A DNA stretch of 64,000 nucleotides from an uncultured Collinsella sp. (GTDB taxonomy: Bacteria > Actinomycetota > Coriobacteriia > Coriobacteriales > Coriobacteriaceae): positions 1-64,000 of the forward strand of contig CABRHX010000003.1 in the NCBI GenBank assembly GCA_902470805.1, written 5' to 3'. The notes under the pieces were generated by a model that saw nothing but the letters and a program-made list of their open reading frames with translations, did not search any database and was not told the DNA's origin. This document shows, piece after piece, positions 23,924-33,884 of this stretch (positions are counted from its first letter, which is position 1; each line of letters starts with the position of its first letter). The position numbers were made by a program, and so were the translations under genes.

Positions 23924-26900
23924 CTACCGGTTCCGGCGCCGCAGGATCACACCTGTGGCGATCAGCACCACTGCGCCGCCCGCGATGCCACCCAGGGCCA
24001 TCGGCGACAAGCTGGTATCGCCCATGTTCGGCAGACCCGGCTTCTCCTCCTTCGACACCGGTGGGTTGGTGGGCGGCTCCGTCGGCGGGTTGACCGGCGG
24101 GGTGGTTGGCGGCGTGTACGTGTTCTTGAACACCGGCGCCACGTCACCGTCATAGGTTACCGTCGCCACCAGATGGCCCGCGCCGTCGTCCGTCACCGTC
24201 ACCGTTACCTGGTGCTCGGCCGCGTCGTACGTCACGTTCTTCTGAGCGTCGTTCACCTCGGAGATGCTGTAGCGATACGCCCCGGGCTTGTCGTACGAGA
24301 TCGCCTTGAAGCCCACCGTGCCGTCCGCCGCGTTCTTGGCGGTCTGCAGCACCTTGCCGTCGGCATCCTTCAGCTGGAAGGAGAACTGCCCTTCCTTCAG
24401 GTCCTTGCCGCTCAGCACCTTGGAGGCCCCCAGCTTCACCTCAGTCGCGGCCGGCGCGTAGCTGTTGCTGAACGCCACCGCATCCGCAGCCTTGCCGCCC
24501 GTGCTGTAGGCAACCTGCGCCTCCAGCGCGTGCGTCTCCGCATTCTCCGTCACCGTCACCGTCGCGGTAAAGACCGTCGTGTCGTAGGTGACGCCGTTCG
24601 TCGCCGCGCCGACCTGCTCGGAGACGGTATAGACATACGTCCCCGCCTTGTCCAGCTGCAGCGGCGCAAAGTTAAACGTGCCGTCGACGCCGTTCTGCAC
24701 CGTCTGGACCACGTTGCCGGCGGCGTCCTTCAGGTCGAAGGAAAACTCGCCCTCGGCCAGGTCGCGGCCGGTCAGGGCCTTCGTTCCGGTAATCGTCGCC
24801 GTCGTTGCCGTCGGCGTGTAGGTGTTGGTGAAGGTCAGATCCGCGGCCGTCTTGTTCGCCGTCGCGGTCAGCTGGCCGCTGCCGTCGTCGGTCACGCTCA
24901 CCGTCACATCCAACACCGCATCGCTGTAAGTGATGGTGCCATCTTGGCCCGCAACCTCCTTCACCTGGTACGTATGCGAACCAGTCGCAGTGTACGAGAT
25001 GGCCTTGAAGGTAAACGCGTTACCCGCGTTCGTGGTCCGGTCAATCTCCTGCCCGGTGGCCGCGTCAATCAGCGCGAACGTGAACTCGCCATCGGCGGGC
25101 GTCCGCATGGTGGCCGAATCGGTATTCTCAAGCACCTTGATGCCGGAGATCTGGTAGGAGGTCGCGCCCGGCTGGTAGCTGTTCGCAAACGTCATGGTGT
25201 TGGGGGTGACGCCGTTCTCGGTGCCCTTGCTCGGCTTCGCCGTGGAGCTCTCTACCGCCAGCTTGCCGTCGTTGTTGTCCTTCACCACGTAGGTCAGGGT
25301 GTACGTCTTGCCGGTGTAGGTCACGCCCGGCACGCCCGGCGCGTCCCCCGTCGGCTGCACCTCGCGGACCGTGTAGGTAAAGGTGCCCGCATGGTCGAAG
25401 GTCAGCTTGTCGAAGGCAACCTTGCCGTGCGCATCGTTCTTCTGGGTCTGGATCACCGAGCCGTCAGACCCCACCAGCTCGAAGGCGAAGTCTCCCGCCT
25501 TTAGCTGATAGCTGCCGTCGTGCACGTCAACGCTCTTGGTGAGGGCGATCGCGCCGGAGTCCGTCGCCTGTGCCTCGTAGGTGTTGGTGAAGCTGGGCTT
25601 CGTGACATTCGTGCCGTCGTAGGCGACGCTCGCCTGCAGCGTGCCGGCATTGTCCGCAACCGTCACCACGGCATGGTGCACCGCGGCGTCGTAGGTCACG
25701 TAGGCCAGATCACCCTTCCGCTCCACGATGGTGTACTCGTGCGTGCCCGGCTTCGCGTAGGAGAAGGCATCGAAGTTAACACTTCCGTCCGCGCCGTTGG
25801 TCGCGGTCCGGACGGGCTTGGCCCCGGCAAGCTGCTCAGCCGTCAGGTTGCCCTCGTACACATCGAAGGTGAACTCGCCGCACTTGGGGACGATCGGCGT
25901 GTTGTCGTCCTTCTTCACATAGCTCTTCTGCGCACCGAGGGCCAGGCCGGTCGCGGCCGGCTGATAGGTGTTGGTGAAGGTATCCGAGCCGGATGCGCTC
26001 GTCACGATCGCCTTCGCATTCAGTGCTCCGTTCCCGCCGTCCGTGACCGTCACCGTATAGGTGAGGGGATGGCTGTCATAGACCATGCCCGGCTCCGTGC
26101 CCGACTGTTCCACGATGGTGTAGGTGAAGTCCTTGCTCGCGGCGCCGTCCAAGTCGGAGAGCTGGAACTCGCGCGTGAAGCTGACCTTGCCGTTTGCATC
26201 GTTCTTCGCGGTGTCGAGCACGTTGCCGGCAGCGTCCTTCAGGTCGAAGGTGAACTCGCCGTCCGCGGGCTTCGTCGTGTGGTCGAAGCCGTCCGCAACC
26301 TTGATGGTCTTGGTCGCCGTCAGGATTACGGAACCCTTTGCGTCGTAGGTGTTGTTGAAGGTGGGAGCCGTAGCGGCACCGTCATAGGTGACGGTCACCT
26401 TCGTCTTGTTGTTGTCGCCCTGGTTCTGCTCTACCTTGACGTGGACCTTGACTTCCTTGGCGTCGTAGGCCACGCCGTCGACGGTCTGGCCGGCTTTCTC
26501 CTCCTTGAGCGTGTAGTCGTACTCGCCCAGGTTCAGGTTCTTGACGGCCAGCTCGACCTTGCCGCCCCGGTCGTTGGTGCCCTTGGCGACCTCGTTGCCG
26601 GCCTGGTCGTACAGGCCGAAGGTGAACGCGTCGGCCGTCAGGTCCTTGCCCGTGAGGATCTTCGTCGCCTCGACGGTAACGTCCGTCGTCGGCTTCGAGT
26701 TGGTGAAGGTCGGAACGTCGGCCTCGCCGTCGTAGGTGGCGGTCGCCTTTAGCTCGCCCTTCTCATCGGAGACCTTGATGTGGACCTTCACGTCCTTCGT
26801 GTCGTACACGACGGTCGGGTCGTTGCCGGCAACCTCCTTGATGGTGTAGTCGTGATCGCCCGGCGTGTCGTAGCTGATTGCCTGGAAGGCGACCTTGCCG

Positions 26901-29900
26901 TCCTTGTCATTCTGGACGGTCTGGATCACGTTGCCATCCTTGTCGAGCAGCTGGAACGTGAAGTCGCCCCCTGCGAGCTCGCCACCCGTGAAGCGCTTCG
27001 TCGCCTTGAGCGTTACCGAGGTCTCCTTCGGGTGGTACGTGTTCGTGAAGGTCTTGTCTCCACTCGTTACCTGCGGTGTGGCCGTCAGCGAGCCGGTGCC
27101 ATCGTCCGCGACCGTCACCTTGTAGATGAGCGCATGGGTGTCGTAGACCATGCCCGGCTCCGTGCCCGGCTTCTCCGCGATGGTGTAGGTGAAGTCCTTG
27201 CTCGCAGCGCCGCCCAGGTTGGAGAGCGTGAACTTGCGCGTGAACTTCACCGTGCCATCGGCCTTGTTCGTCGTGGTGCCGAGCACCTTGCCGTCGGCGT
27301 CCTTCAGCTCGAACGTGTATTCGCCGCCCTTCAGCTTGGTGTCGTGCGTGAAGCCCGGCGCGACCGCAACGATCTTGGTCGCCGTCAGCTCCACGGATCC
27401 CTTTGCGGTGTAGGTGTTCGTGAAGGTGGGGGCATTGGCCTTGTCACCATCGTAGGTAACAGCGGCGTCCAGCTTGCCGGCATTGTCCATGACCTTCACC
27501 ACGGCATGGTGCACCGTAGCGTCGTAGGTCACGTGGGACAGGTCGCCCTCCTGTTCCGCGACGGTGTATTTGTACTCGCCGGCCTTGGTGTAGTCGATGG
27601 CCGGGAAGGTGACGGTGCCGTCCTCGCTGTTCTTGGCGCTCCGGATGGGTTGCTTGCCCTTCAGCTGCTCAGCCGTCAGGTCGCCCTCGTACAGGTCGAA
27701 GGTGAACTCGCCGCCCTTGAGCGTGGCCTGCGTGTTGTCGGACTTCACGTACGATTTCTTCGCCGTGAGTGTAGCCAAGGTCTCGGCAGGCTGATACTTG
27801 TTAGTGAAGGTCGGGGCATCATTCTTGTCGTCATAGGTGACAGTCGCCTTTGCCTTGTCACCGTCCGCCTTCACCGAGACGTGGACCTTCACCGCCGTGG
27901 AATCGTAGGTGATGGTCGAATCGCTGTCAGCGACCTCCTTGAGCGTGTAGTCGTACTCGCCTATGGTCAGACCGGTGAGGATGAGCTTAATCTTGCCGTC
28001 CTTGTCGTTCTGGACAGTCTGGATGGGATCAACCGTAGTCGTGTCGCCTTGATATAGGCCGAAAGTGAACGCACCAGCCGTCAGGTCCTTGCCCTTGAGG
28101 ATCTTCGTCGCCTCGATAGTGGCGTCGGCCGTCGGCTTCGAGTTGGTGAAGGTCGGCACGGCCTTCTCGCCGTCGTAGGTGGCGGCCGCGCTCAGCGTGC
28201 CGTTCTTGTTATCGGTGACGCTAACGTGCACTTTCACCGTCTTGCCATCGTAAACGATAGTCGGGTCGGTGCCTTCGACCTCCTTGATGGCGTAGTCGTG
28301 CTCACCAGCCTCGGTGTAATCAATGGCCGGGAAGGTGATGTCGCCATTGGCATCGTTCTTTTCTTCGGCGACAACCTTATCGCCCTCCTTCACCTGGAAT
28401 GAGAACTGCTGGTTCTCAAGGGTGCCGCCCGTAAATTGCTTCTTCGCCGCCAGGGTCACGGAACCCTTCGCAGCATAGCTGTTGTTGAAGGTGGCGAGGT
28501 TCACCTTGCCGTTCTTGACCTCAAGCGTCTCGCGCTTGTCATCGCCGCTCTTCTCCACCGTCACGCCTGTGACAGTCAGCTTGGCGTTCTTATCCTCGAC
28601 CCTCACCGTGACGGTATAGGTCGAGGCGTCCATCGTCCAGCCGGAGTTCTGCACGCCGTCCACCGCCGCCTCGTCGTCGGCGTCGTGCGCCTCGGTGAGC
28701 GTGAACGTGTACGTACCGGCCTTGTTGAACTTCATGCCGGAGAAGTCGACCGTCTGGCCCTTGTCCTTGATGATCTTGCCACTCGTGGCCTTGGACTCGG
28801 CATGCTCATTGCCCGCCAGAGCATCCGAGACTTTGAGGTCATCATCATCGATCTGCTTCTGCGTCTCTTCCGTGGCGGTCAGCGTGAACGAGAACGCCTT
28901 CTCCGTGCTCTCAACACCGGAGACCTTCTTCGTTACCTGCGGGGTCAGTTCGTCGCTAGCTTCCGCCTTGTAGGTGTTTGTGAACACCAGCTTGTTGGCT
29001 TCGGCCAACGTGCCGTCGGGTTTTTGCTTCTCGATCTCACCGGTGATACTATCGCCTGCGCCGGTCAGATTCGTGGTACCCTGCTTGCGGCCGGTCAGCT
29101 TATAGCCCGCGGGCATCTTGTCTGCGCCGGTCAGCTCCTGCACCGCGTACTCGTCGCCCTCGCCAAGACCGTACACGCGAATCGTCTCGTCGGCCTTGAT
29201 AGCATGGGTGTCGCCGTTCTTCAAATCGAACACGTCGCCGGCTTGCTTTCCGGCCCCAGCGTTCTTGAACACTGCAGCCTTGTAGGTCTTCCCCTCGGGC
29301 ACGGTGAACTTGAAGGTGAACTCCGCGTCCTTATTGCCCGTCAGGCCATCGGGCAGGGCAACCTTCTTCGTCACCTCGAGGCTCGCCTCGCGTTCGTTCG
29401 CCACGCGCACGCAGGTGGCACCTGTGAACAGGGCGTTCAAATTCATGTCGTCCAGATTGGCACGGGCGCCCTTCGCATTAGTGTCACCAGGCACGTCCTG
29501 CGTGATGCCCATACGTATCCAGCCCGTCTCGGTCTCCAAGCGATAAGGTTTGCCTTCCTCGGTGGGCCCATACTGGTAGACACGTCCGTTGGCGCCGTAC
29601 TTGAGGTGCACCTCATCCTCGCCGCCCTTGGCGTCATTGTTCCAGGAAAGGTTGTCGTTGCCGTCGAGCGTCCCGTCGGACGTCTGGCGCTGGCCCTTGA
29701 TCCACGTGAGCGTGTTGTCGATGTCGCCCTCTGCGCCAAACTGGCCCAGACTCTTCATGAGCGCGCCCGGGCCCACGAACGTCGAAACGCCGTCATCGTC
29801 CGTACCGGCATCGGCATGGACGCCGTAATCGTCCACAATCACCTTGGTGAGCGTGTCGTTAAGCAGGAAGCCCTTGGGCGCCGAGACCTCCTTTAGGAAG

Positions 29901-32212
29901 TAGGTTCCATTCACGAGCGGCCTGTTATCATCGCTCGTATTCGGGAATATGCCCGCACCTTCGAGCGGGACCGGGTTGTCGACCGACCTCGTCTTCAGGG
30001 TGTCATAGGGGGTCTGCTCACCCTTGAGCACGACCTTGCCACTCTCGTCCGTCGTCACCTGATCGGCCTTGTACAAGCCGAACGTCGCCCCGTCAACGGG
30101 CTTGCCCTCGGTATCGGTCTTCTGCACGAACAGGCGATTCTGGATGTTCGTGACGAGCAAGCGCGTGGCGAACTGTCGCTTGAAGTTCGTGCCGTCTGCG
30201 ATGTCGTCACTGTACACGTGAACGGTGTTCTCAGGCGTCGCGTCGCCGATCGAGCTCGCCATTGTGTGGTAGATGGCCACCGTGTACTCGGCATCCTTGC
30301 GGGCATCACCGCTCAGCAGGTAGTAGTACTTGGAGATGTCGCCGGGCATGTATGGAATCTCCACCTGATATTGGCCGCTTGTGTTAAGCGTGAAGACATG
30401 CGGTTCCGCCTTCGCCGCCTCGATGGCGCCGGCCTTGCCCTGGTCTTTGGCGAGGGTATACCCCTTCGTCGGGTCGCCCGACACGGCGTACCAGGCGTTC
30501 TTGCTTTTATCGCGCTTGAAAACTACTGCGAACAGGATGCCGCGCTTCATGTCAACAGTATTGCCTGGCTTCATCAAGTCATCGTCTGCTTGGTACACAG
30601 TCGTAGGCGCGGTGATGGTCTCCTTCGCGCCAGCGAACGCACCGTTCTTCCACACGACGCTGTCCTTGTCCATACCGCCGCGGTTGATGATGACGCCGCC
30701 CGCGCCATTCTTGTCGCTCGTGGGCACATACTCGAACTGCATGCTGCCATCCGTCGCCGTGAGACTCGAGCGGTATCCCTTGGGCACCCCCGTTTCCTTC
30801 AGGAGGTAGTACTGGTGACCTAGATCGTCGAAGTTGATGACGCCGTTGTCATTGACATTCCTGAGCGTCAGTTGTCCATCCGCGTCCGTGGTGCCGGAGC
30901 CAAGTAGGTTTTCCCGATTAGCGGTCGTGTCAGTGAAGTTCTCGTCTGTCTTGTACAGCGCGAACTGAGCGCCCTCCACCAGACCGCCATCTTGGTCGAA
31001 CTTGATAATGTCGGACTCGGGAACCGTCACGAGGTTGTACTCGAGCTTCATGTTGGAGTCGGTGGCGCCACGCTCCAAGTAGAAGAACTTGAGCGTGTGG
31101 CTGGTGTCGTTAGCGAAGGTGTTGTCAGTGAAGCCCTTAGTAGTATCCCGCTTCGCTTCCTGGAACTTGCTTAACAGCGTGCCGTCTGGGGAATCGTTAA
31201 CCTTAATCTCGCCCGTTTGGAAGTCAATGGTCAGCTTAGCACTGGTGTGGATGCCGCCAATGTCACCCACAAGGACATCGTCAATGAACACCCAGACGTC
31301 ATCGTCGCCGGCGAACTCAAAGGTCATGGGCTTGTCAGCATTCGTTTTACCACCCGTCGGCTGCACGAAGCGCGACGACATGGAGAGGCCGAAATAATGG
31401 TTGAGGGGTTTGCTGTGATTATAATTCGAGTTGCCGTTGTTCTGCGACGTAATGCCGTTCGGGACGAGTTTGCCGCTCTCCTCCTTGAATACCTCATCGG
31501 CCGCATCGAAGGGGAAGAACTGGCCTACTGTATGAGGCTCAGCCCCCGCTTGCATAACGCCGGCAGCATTGTAGACATCAAATGCATTCTTATTGGCGTT
31601 GTACGCCGCGTAGTTCTGCGAGCTGTCATACTCGTAGTAGCCGTCCTTGTTGACCTGCAACAGACCTGTCACACCCATATGAGATATCTTGCCCGTCTGG
31701 GTGGAGGAATCAAACAGGTAGCCGAGGGGTTCTCCGCCCCAGCTGTCGGTGAGTTTCGGGTAACCGCCGGTAAGAACTTTGTTCACGATACCGAAGCGAG
31801 GAGAGGGGCCGCCCGTATACTGATTGAGATCATCACTGGCTCCCTGATCCTTGAACTGGAAGCGGTGGCCCTTGTTGATGCCGTCGGATCCACTGACCGA
31901 CAGGTGATCCTCCGAATTCACCCAGTAATCAAACAAGTTGATTGTTGTCCCCGAAGGCGAAATCGTCGGAACCGTGTGGTCCGAAATTGCCGCCTCGGCA
32001 CGAAGCGGCAGGAAGAAACTCGCCGTCAGCGCGACGGCGAGGACCAGAACAATCGCATATGGCGAGACCGGGCACAGCCCGCGGCGACGGCCATAAGACA
32101 TGACGGACCACCGCTCGCGCGGCCGATGTTTACCAGGAAGTTCCCTGCTTAGACACCCCCCCCTGGTAGCAATATTCACGAGTCGAGACGTCATCTCTCT
32201 GAGCTCCTGCAT
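23924..32212 (-). CDS. Giant sortase-anchored fibro-slime/SpaA/pilin-domain adhesin
   Basis: About 2762 residues. In order: a long basic leader and signal helix (about 52-72); a fibro-slime domain (GDDDVWVFIDD, LKFFYLERG); two SpaA-like domains (VEGAQFALYK; VDGATFGLYK) of the Cna-B fold; a VTKKVALP domain; then 13 tandem pilin-isopeptide repeats, each showing an early Lys, a central Glu (IKEV, VSEQ, VERK) and a final FTNTY-like Asn, the triad expected for autocatalytic isopeptide bonds. A Pro-rich spacer, LPNMG sortase signal, membrane helix and RRRNR tail end it. GGGGAGG five bases before ATG 32212 decides the start; ATG 32101 is the alternative. Eight consecutive G lie between the two. No sortase gene is nearby. 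Confidence 0.9.
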   Translation of the reverse strand: MQELREMTSRLVNIATRGGCLSRELPGKHRPRERWSVMSYGRRRGLCPVSPYAIVLVLAVALTASFFLPLRAEAAISDHTVPTISPSGTTINLFDYWVNSEDHLSVSGSDGINKGHRFQFKDQGASDDLNQYTGGPSPRFGIVNKVLTGGYPKLTDSWGGEPLGYLFDSSTQTGKISHMGVTGLLQVNKDGYYEYDSSQNYAAYNANKNAFDVYNAAGVMQAGAEPHTVGQFFPFDAADEVFKEESGKLVPNGITSQNNGNSNYNHSKPLNHYFGLSMSSRFVQPTGGKTNADKPMTFEFAGDDDVWVFIDDVLVGDIGGIHTSAKLTIDFQTGEIKVNDSPDGTLLSKFQEAKRDTTKGFTDNTFANDTSHTLKFFYLERGATDSNMKLEYNLVTVPESDIIKFDQDGGLVEGAQFALYKTDENFTDTTANRENLLGSGTTDADGQLTLRNVNDNGVINFDDLGHQYYLLKETGVPKGYRSSLTATDGSMQFEYVPTSDKNGAGGVIINRGGMDKDSVVWKNGAFAGAKETITAPTTVYQADDDLMKPGNTVDMKRGILFAVVFKRDKSKNAWYAVSGDPTKGYTLAKDQGKAGAIEAAKAEPHVFTLNTSGQYQVEIPYMPGDISKYYYLLSGDARKDAEYTVAIYHTMASSIGDATPENTVHVYSDDIADGTNFKRQFATRLLVTNIQNRLFVQKTDTEGKPVDGATFGLYKADQVTTDESGKVVLKGEQTPYDTLKTRSVDNPVPLEGAGIFPNTSDDNRPLVNGTYFLKEVSAPKGFLLNDTLTKVIVDDYGVHADAGTDDDGVSTFVGPGALMKSLGQFGAEGDIDNTLTWIKGQRQTSDGTLDGNDNLSWNNDAKGGEDEVHLKYGANGRVYQYGPTEEGKPYRLETETGWIRMGITQDVPGDTNAKGARANLDDMNLNALFTGATCVRVANEREASLEVTKKVALPDGLTGNKDAEFTFKFTVPEGKTYKAAVFKNAGAGKQAGDVFDLKNGDTHAIKADETIRVYGLGEGDEYAVQELTGADKMPAGYKLTGRKQGTTNLTGAGDSITGEIEKQKPDGTLAEANKLVFTNTYKAEASDELTPQVTKKVSGVESTEKAFSFTLTATEETQKQIDDDDLKVSDALAGNEHAESKATSGKIIKDKGQTVDFSGMKFNKAGTYTFTLTEAHDADDEAAVDGVQNSGWTMDASTYTVTVRVEDKNAKLTVTGVTVEKSGDDKRETLEVKNGKVNLATFNNSYAAKGSVTLAAKKQFTGGTLENQQFSFQVKEGDKVVAEEKNDANGDITFPAIDYTEAGEHDYAIKEVEGTDPTIVYDGKTVKVHVSVTDNKNGTLSAAATYDGEKAVPTFTNSKPTADATIEATKILKGKDLTAGAFTFGLYQGDTTTVDPIQTVQNDKDGKIKLILTGLTIGEYDYTLKEVADSDSTITYDSTAVKVHVSVKADGDKAKATVTYDDKNDAPTFTNKYQPAETLATLTAKKSYVKSDNTQATLKGGEFTFDLYEGDLTAEQLKGKQPIRSAKNSEDGTVTFPAIDYTKAGEYKYTVAEQEGDLSHVTYDATVHHAVVKVMDNAGKLDAAVTYDGDKANAPTFTNTYTAKGSVELTATKIVAVAPGFTHDTKLKGGEYTFELKDADGKVLGTTTNKADGTVKFTRKFTLSNLGGAASKDFTYTIAEKPGTEPGMVYDTHALIYKVTVADDGTGSLTATPQVTSGDKTFTNTYHPKETSVTLKATKRFTGGELAGGDFTFQLLDKDGNVIQTVQNDKDGKVAFQAISYDTPGDHDYTIKEVAGNDPTVVYDTKDVKVHIKVSDEKGELKATATYDGEADVPTFTNSKPTTDVTVEATKILTGKDLTADAFTFGLYDQAGNEVAKGTNDRGGKVELAVKNLNLGEYDYTLKEEKAGQTVDGVAYDAKEVKVHVKVEQNQGDNNKTKVTVTYDGAATAPTFNNTYDAKGSVILTATKTIKVADGFDHTTKPADGEFTFDLKDAAGNVLDTAKNDANGKVSFTREFQLSDLDGAASKDFTYTIVEQSGTEPGMVYDSHPLTYTVTVTDGGNGALNAKAIVTSASGSDTFTNTYQPAATGLALGAQKSYVKKDDNTPIVPKCGEFTFDVYEGNLTAEQLAGAKPVRTATNGADGSVNFDAFSYAKPGTHEYTIVERKGDLAYVTYDAAVHHAVVTVADNAGTLQASVAYDGTNVTKPSFTNTYEAQATDSGAIALTKSVDVHDGSYQLKAGDFAFELVGSDGSVIQTQKNDAHGKVAFDKLTFDHAGTFTYTVREVQPTGDAPGVPGVTYTGKTYTLTYVVKDNNDGKLAVESSTAKPSKGTENGVTPNTMTFANSYQPGATSYQISGIKVLENTDSATMRTPADGEFTFALIDAATGQEIDRTTNAGNAFTFKAISYTATGSHTYQVKEVAGQDGTITYSDAVLDVTVSVTDDGSGQLTATANKTAADLTFTNTYTPTATTATITGTKALTGRDLAEGEFSFDLKDAAGNVVQTVQNGVDGTFNFAPLQLDKAGTYVYTVSEQVGAATNGVTYDTTVFTATVTVTENAETHALEAQVAYSTGGKAADAVAFSNSYAPAATEVKLGASKVLSGKDLKEGQFSFQLKDADGKVLQTAKNAADGTVGFKAISYDKPGAYRYSISEVNDAQKNVTYDAAEHQVTVTVTDDGAGHLVATVTYDGDVAPVFKNTYTPPTTPPVNPPTEPPTNPPVSKEEKPGLPNMGDTSLSPMALGGIAGGAVVLIATGVILRRRNR
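32156..32163 (-). repeat. Homopolymeric G8 tract near the adhesin start
   Basis: Eight C on the plus strand (G on the coding strand) encode the Arg-Gly-Gly stretch of the leader (IATRGGCLS). It lies 49-56 bases after the best start codon and before the signal helix. Gain or loss of one G would put that start out of frame with the adhesin. Confidence 0.8.
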
Positions 32213-32323
32213 AATTTCCTCCCCAGTCACACGGCGACCTGCCCGGGCACTCCCCGGGGGGCCGAGGCAGTCTGGCACATGCCCGCAGTCGTTCAAGGAA
32301 TACCAACCCCAGCATATGTCTCT

Positions 32324-32335
32324 TAAGATATCTTA
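32324..32335. promoter_or_regulatory. 12-bp palindrome upstream of the adhesin
   Basis: TAAGATATCTTA is a perfect palindrome in the AT-rich stretch about 110 bases before the adhesin start. A regulator site is possible; no confident promoter hexamers were identified. Confidence 0.4.
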
Positions 32336-32399
32336 GTCTTTTTCTATGACAGTTTTTGTCTCATTACCGATGAAATCGGCTCAGTCCCTTTGTCACATT

Positions 32400-33827
32400 C
32401 TAGAGCGTGTGGAGCAGGGCGATGAGGAAGCGGATGCCTTGGAGGTAGGCGCGACGGGTGATGCGCTCGTTGGTGCCGTGGACACCGCGGTCACATTCGT
32501 CATCGTCGACCACAAAGGCGGAGAAGCGGATGCACTCGTGACAAATGCGCTGGTAGTTGGCGGCATCGGTTGCACCAATCACGGTCGAGGGCACAATGCT
32601 CATCGGCTCTTGGCCCACCGCAGACGATCCGTTTTCCTCCGTCCCCTTGGGATCACGGAAATAGCGGGCGGCGATGGCGCGGACGGCCTCGAGCCCCGGA
32701 CCGCCCACGCGCGGGGACGGCGAGGGCTCGGAGCTGCCGGGGCCCAGCTCGACCTCGACTCGGCCAGCGAGCCCAGCGGTGACAACGGCTTCGCGGCAGC
32801 AGGCCACGACATCGGCCACGCTCGTACCCTCGAGCATGCGGAAGTTGACATTGGCCCACATATCCTGCGGCATTACGTTGGCACCGGTACTGCCGCCTTC
32901 GATTTGCGTGGGCGCGCAGGTGGTGGTCACAAGCGGGTACAGCTTTTTGCTGGCGAGGCAGTCGCGCACGATGGCATCCTTGCTGGTAGCAATCTCGTCT
33001 GCGGTATAAAGCCCCAGCTCGACGAGCTGCGCGGCAAGCAGATCGGTCACACGCGCCGGCCACTCGATATCGCAAATCGCGGTAATAGCGCGGCTGAGCA
33101 CTTCGAGCGACGTGCCACCGTAAGGGTTGGAAGAATGCCCGCCTTCGCTTCTCGTCTTGAGCACGATATCGGCATAGCCCTTCTCGGCAAGATCGGCATG
33201 CATAAGCCAACCCTCACCCGCGCTGTACTCGGCAGCCGGAACGATGCGATAGTCGCCCTCGTCGATCAGGTACTCAAGCTCAACGCCACGCTCCTCGAGC
33301 GCGCGACCAATGGCGCCCGCGCCGTACTGCGTGGTCTCCTCGTCCTGGCCAAAGGCCAGCAGCAGGGTTCGTTCGTGTTGCCAGCCGTGCGCCAGCGCAT
33401 ACTCAACGGCCTCCAGGATGCCCGCAACCTGGTCTTTCATATCGATGGCGCCGCGACCCCAAATATAGGTGTCGTCCACGTGCCCGCTAAAGGGATCGTG
33501 CGTCCAGCCCGTCTCGGTGCCCGGCACCACGGGGACCACGTCCATGTGGCCCATGAGCATGACCGGCTTGAGGGCGGGGTCGGCGCCGGCAAGCGTCACG
33601 AGCAGCGAATGGTCGATGAGCTCGACCTCGCCCGCCGCAAACACGCGCGGCCAGGCCTGCTGCATATAGGCGCGCAGGTCGGCAAACGTCTGCCAGTCCA
33701 CCGTCTGGGCATCCATGCTCGAAATCGTCGGAAACGACAGCACGCGGCCCAGGCGCTCGCACGCGCCGACCTCGTCGATGTCGGCAAAATCATCCTCGTG
33801 CGCAAAGAAGCGCCAAACCTCGGCCAT
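32400..33827 (-). CDS. M20 family metallopeptidase (ArgE/DapE/carboxypeptidase type)
   Basis: About 475 residues. The di-metal site is visible: GHMDVVP, GRGAIDMKD, then the QDEETTQYG catalytic glutamate region, followed by the dimerisation lid (SEGGHSSNPYGGTSLEVL) and a C-terminal His within ERITRRAYLQG. This places it with large M20 carboxypeptidases; substrate is not predictable. GGAGGAAGGC precedes ATG 33827. The 3' end contains a DNA palindrome (32632-32656) also found outside genes at 45649, encoding part of the PKGTEENGSS linker. Confidence 0.88.
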   Translation of the reverse strand: MAEVWRFFAHEDDFADIDEVGACERLGRVLSFPTISSMDAQTVDWQTFADLRAYMQQAWPRVFAAGEVELIDHSLLVTLAGADPALKPVMLMGHMDVVPVVPGTETGWTHDPFSGHVDDTYIWGRGAIDMKDQVAGILEAVEYALAHGWQHERTLLLAFGQDEETTQYGAGAIGRALEERGVELEYLIDEGDYRIVPAAEYSAGEGWLMHADLAEKGYADIVLKTRSEGGHSSNPYGGTSLEVLSRAITAICDIEWPARVTDLLAAQLVELGLYTADEIATSKDAIVRDCLASKKLYPLVTTTCAPTQIEGGSTGANVMPQDMWANVNFRMLEGTSVADVVACCREAVVTAGLAGRVEVELGPGSSEPSPSPRVGGPGLEAVRAIAARYFRDPKGTEENGSSAVGQEPMSIVPSTVIGATDAANYQRICHECIRFSAFVVDDDECDRGVHGTNERITRRAYLQGIRFLIALLHTL

Positions 33828-33837
33828 GCCTTCCTCC

Positions 33838-33875
33838 AAAAACAGCGTGGCAAAGAGGCGGTCCCTTTGCCACGC
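33838..33875 (-). terminator. GTCCC-type palindrome acting as terminator of the amino acid ABC operon
   Basis: Perfect 11-bp arms GCGTGGCAAAG / CTTTGCCACGC enclose AGGCGGTCC; on the minus strand TGTTTTTGG follows, so it can terminate the operon ending at 33885. Confidence 0.75.
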
Positions 33876-33884
33876 TCCCTTGCA

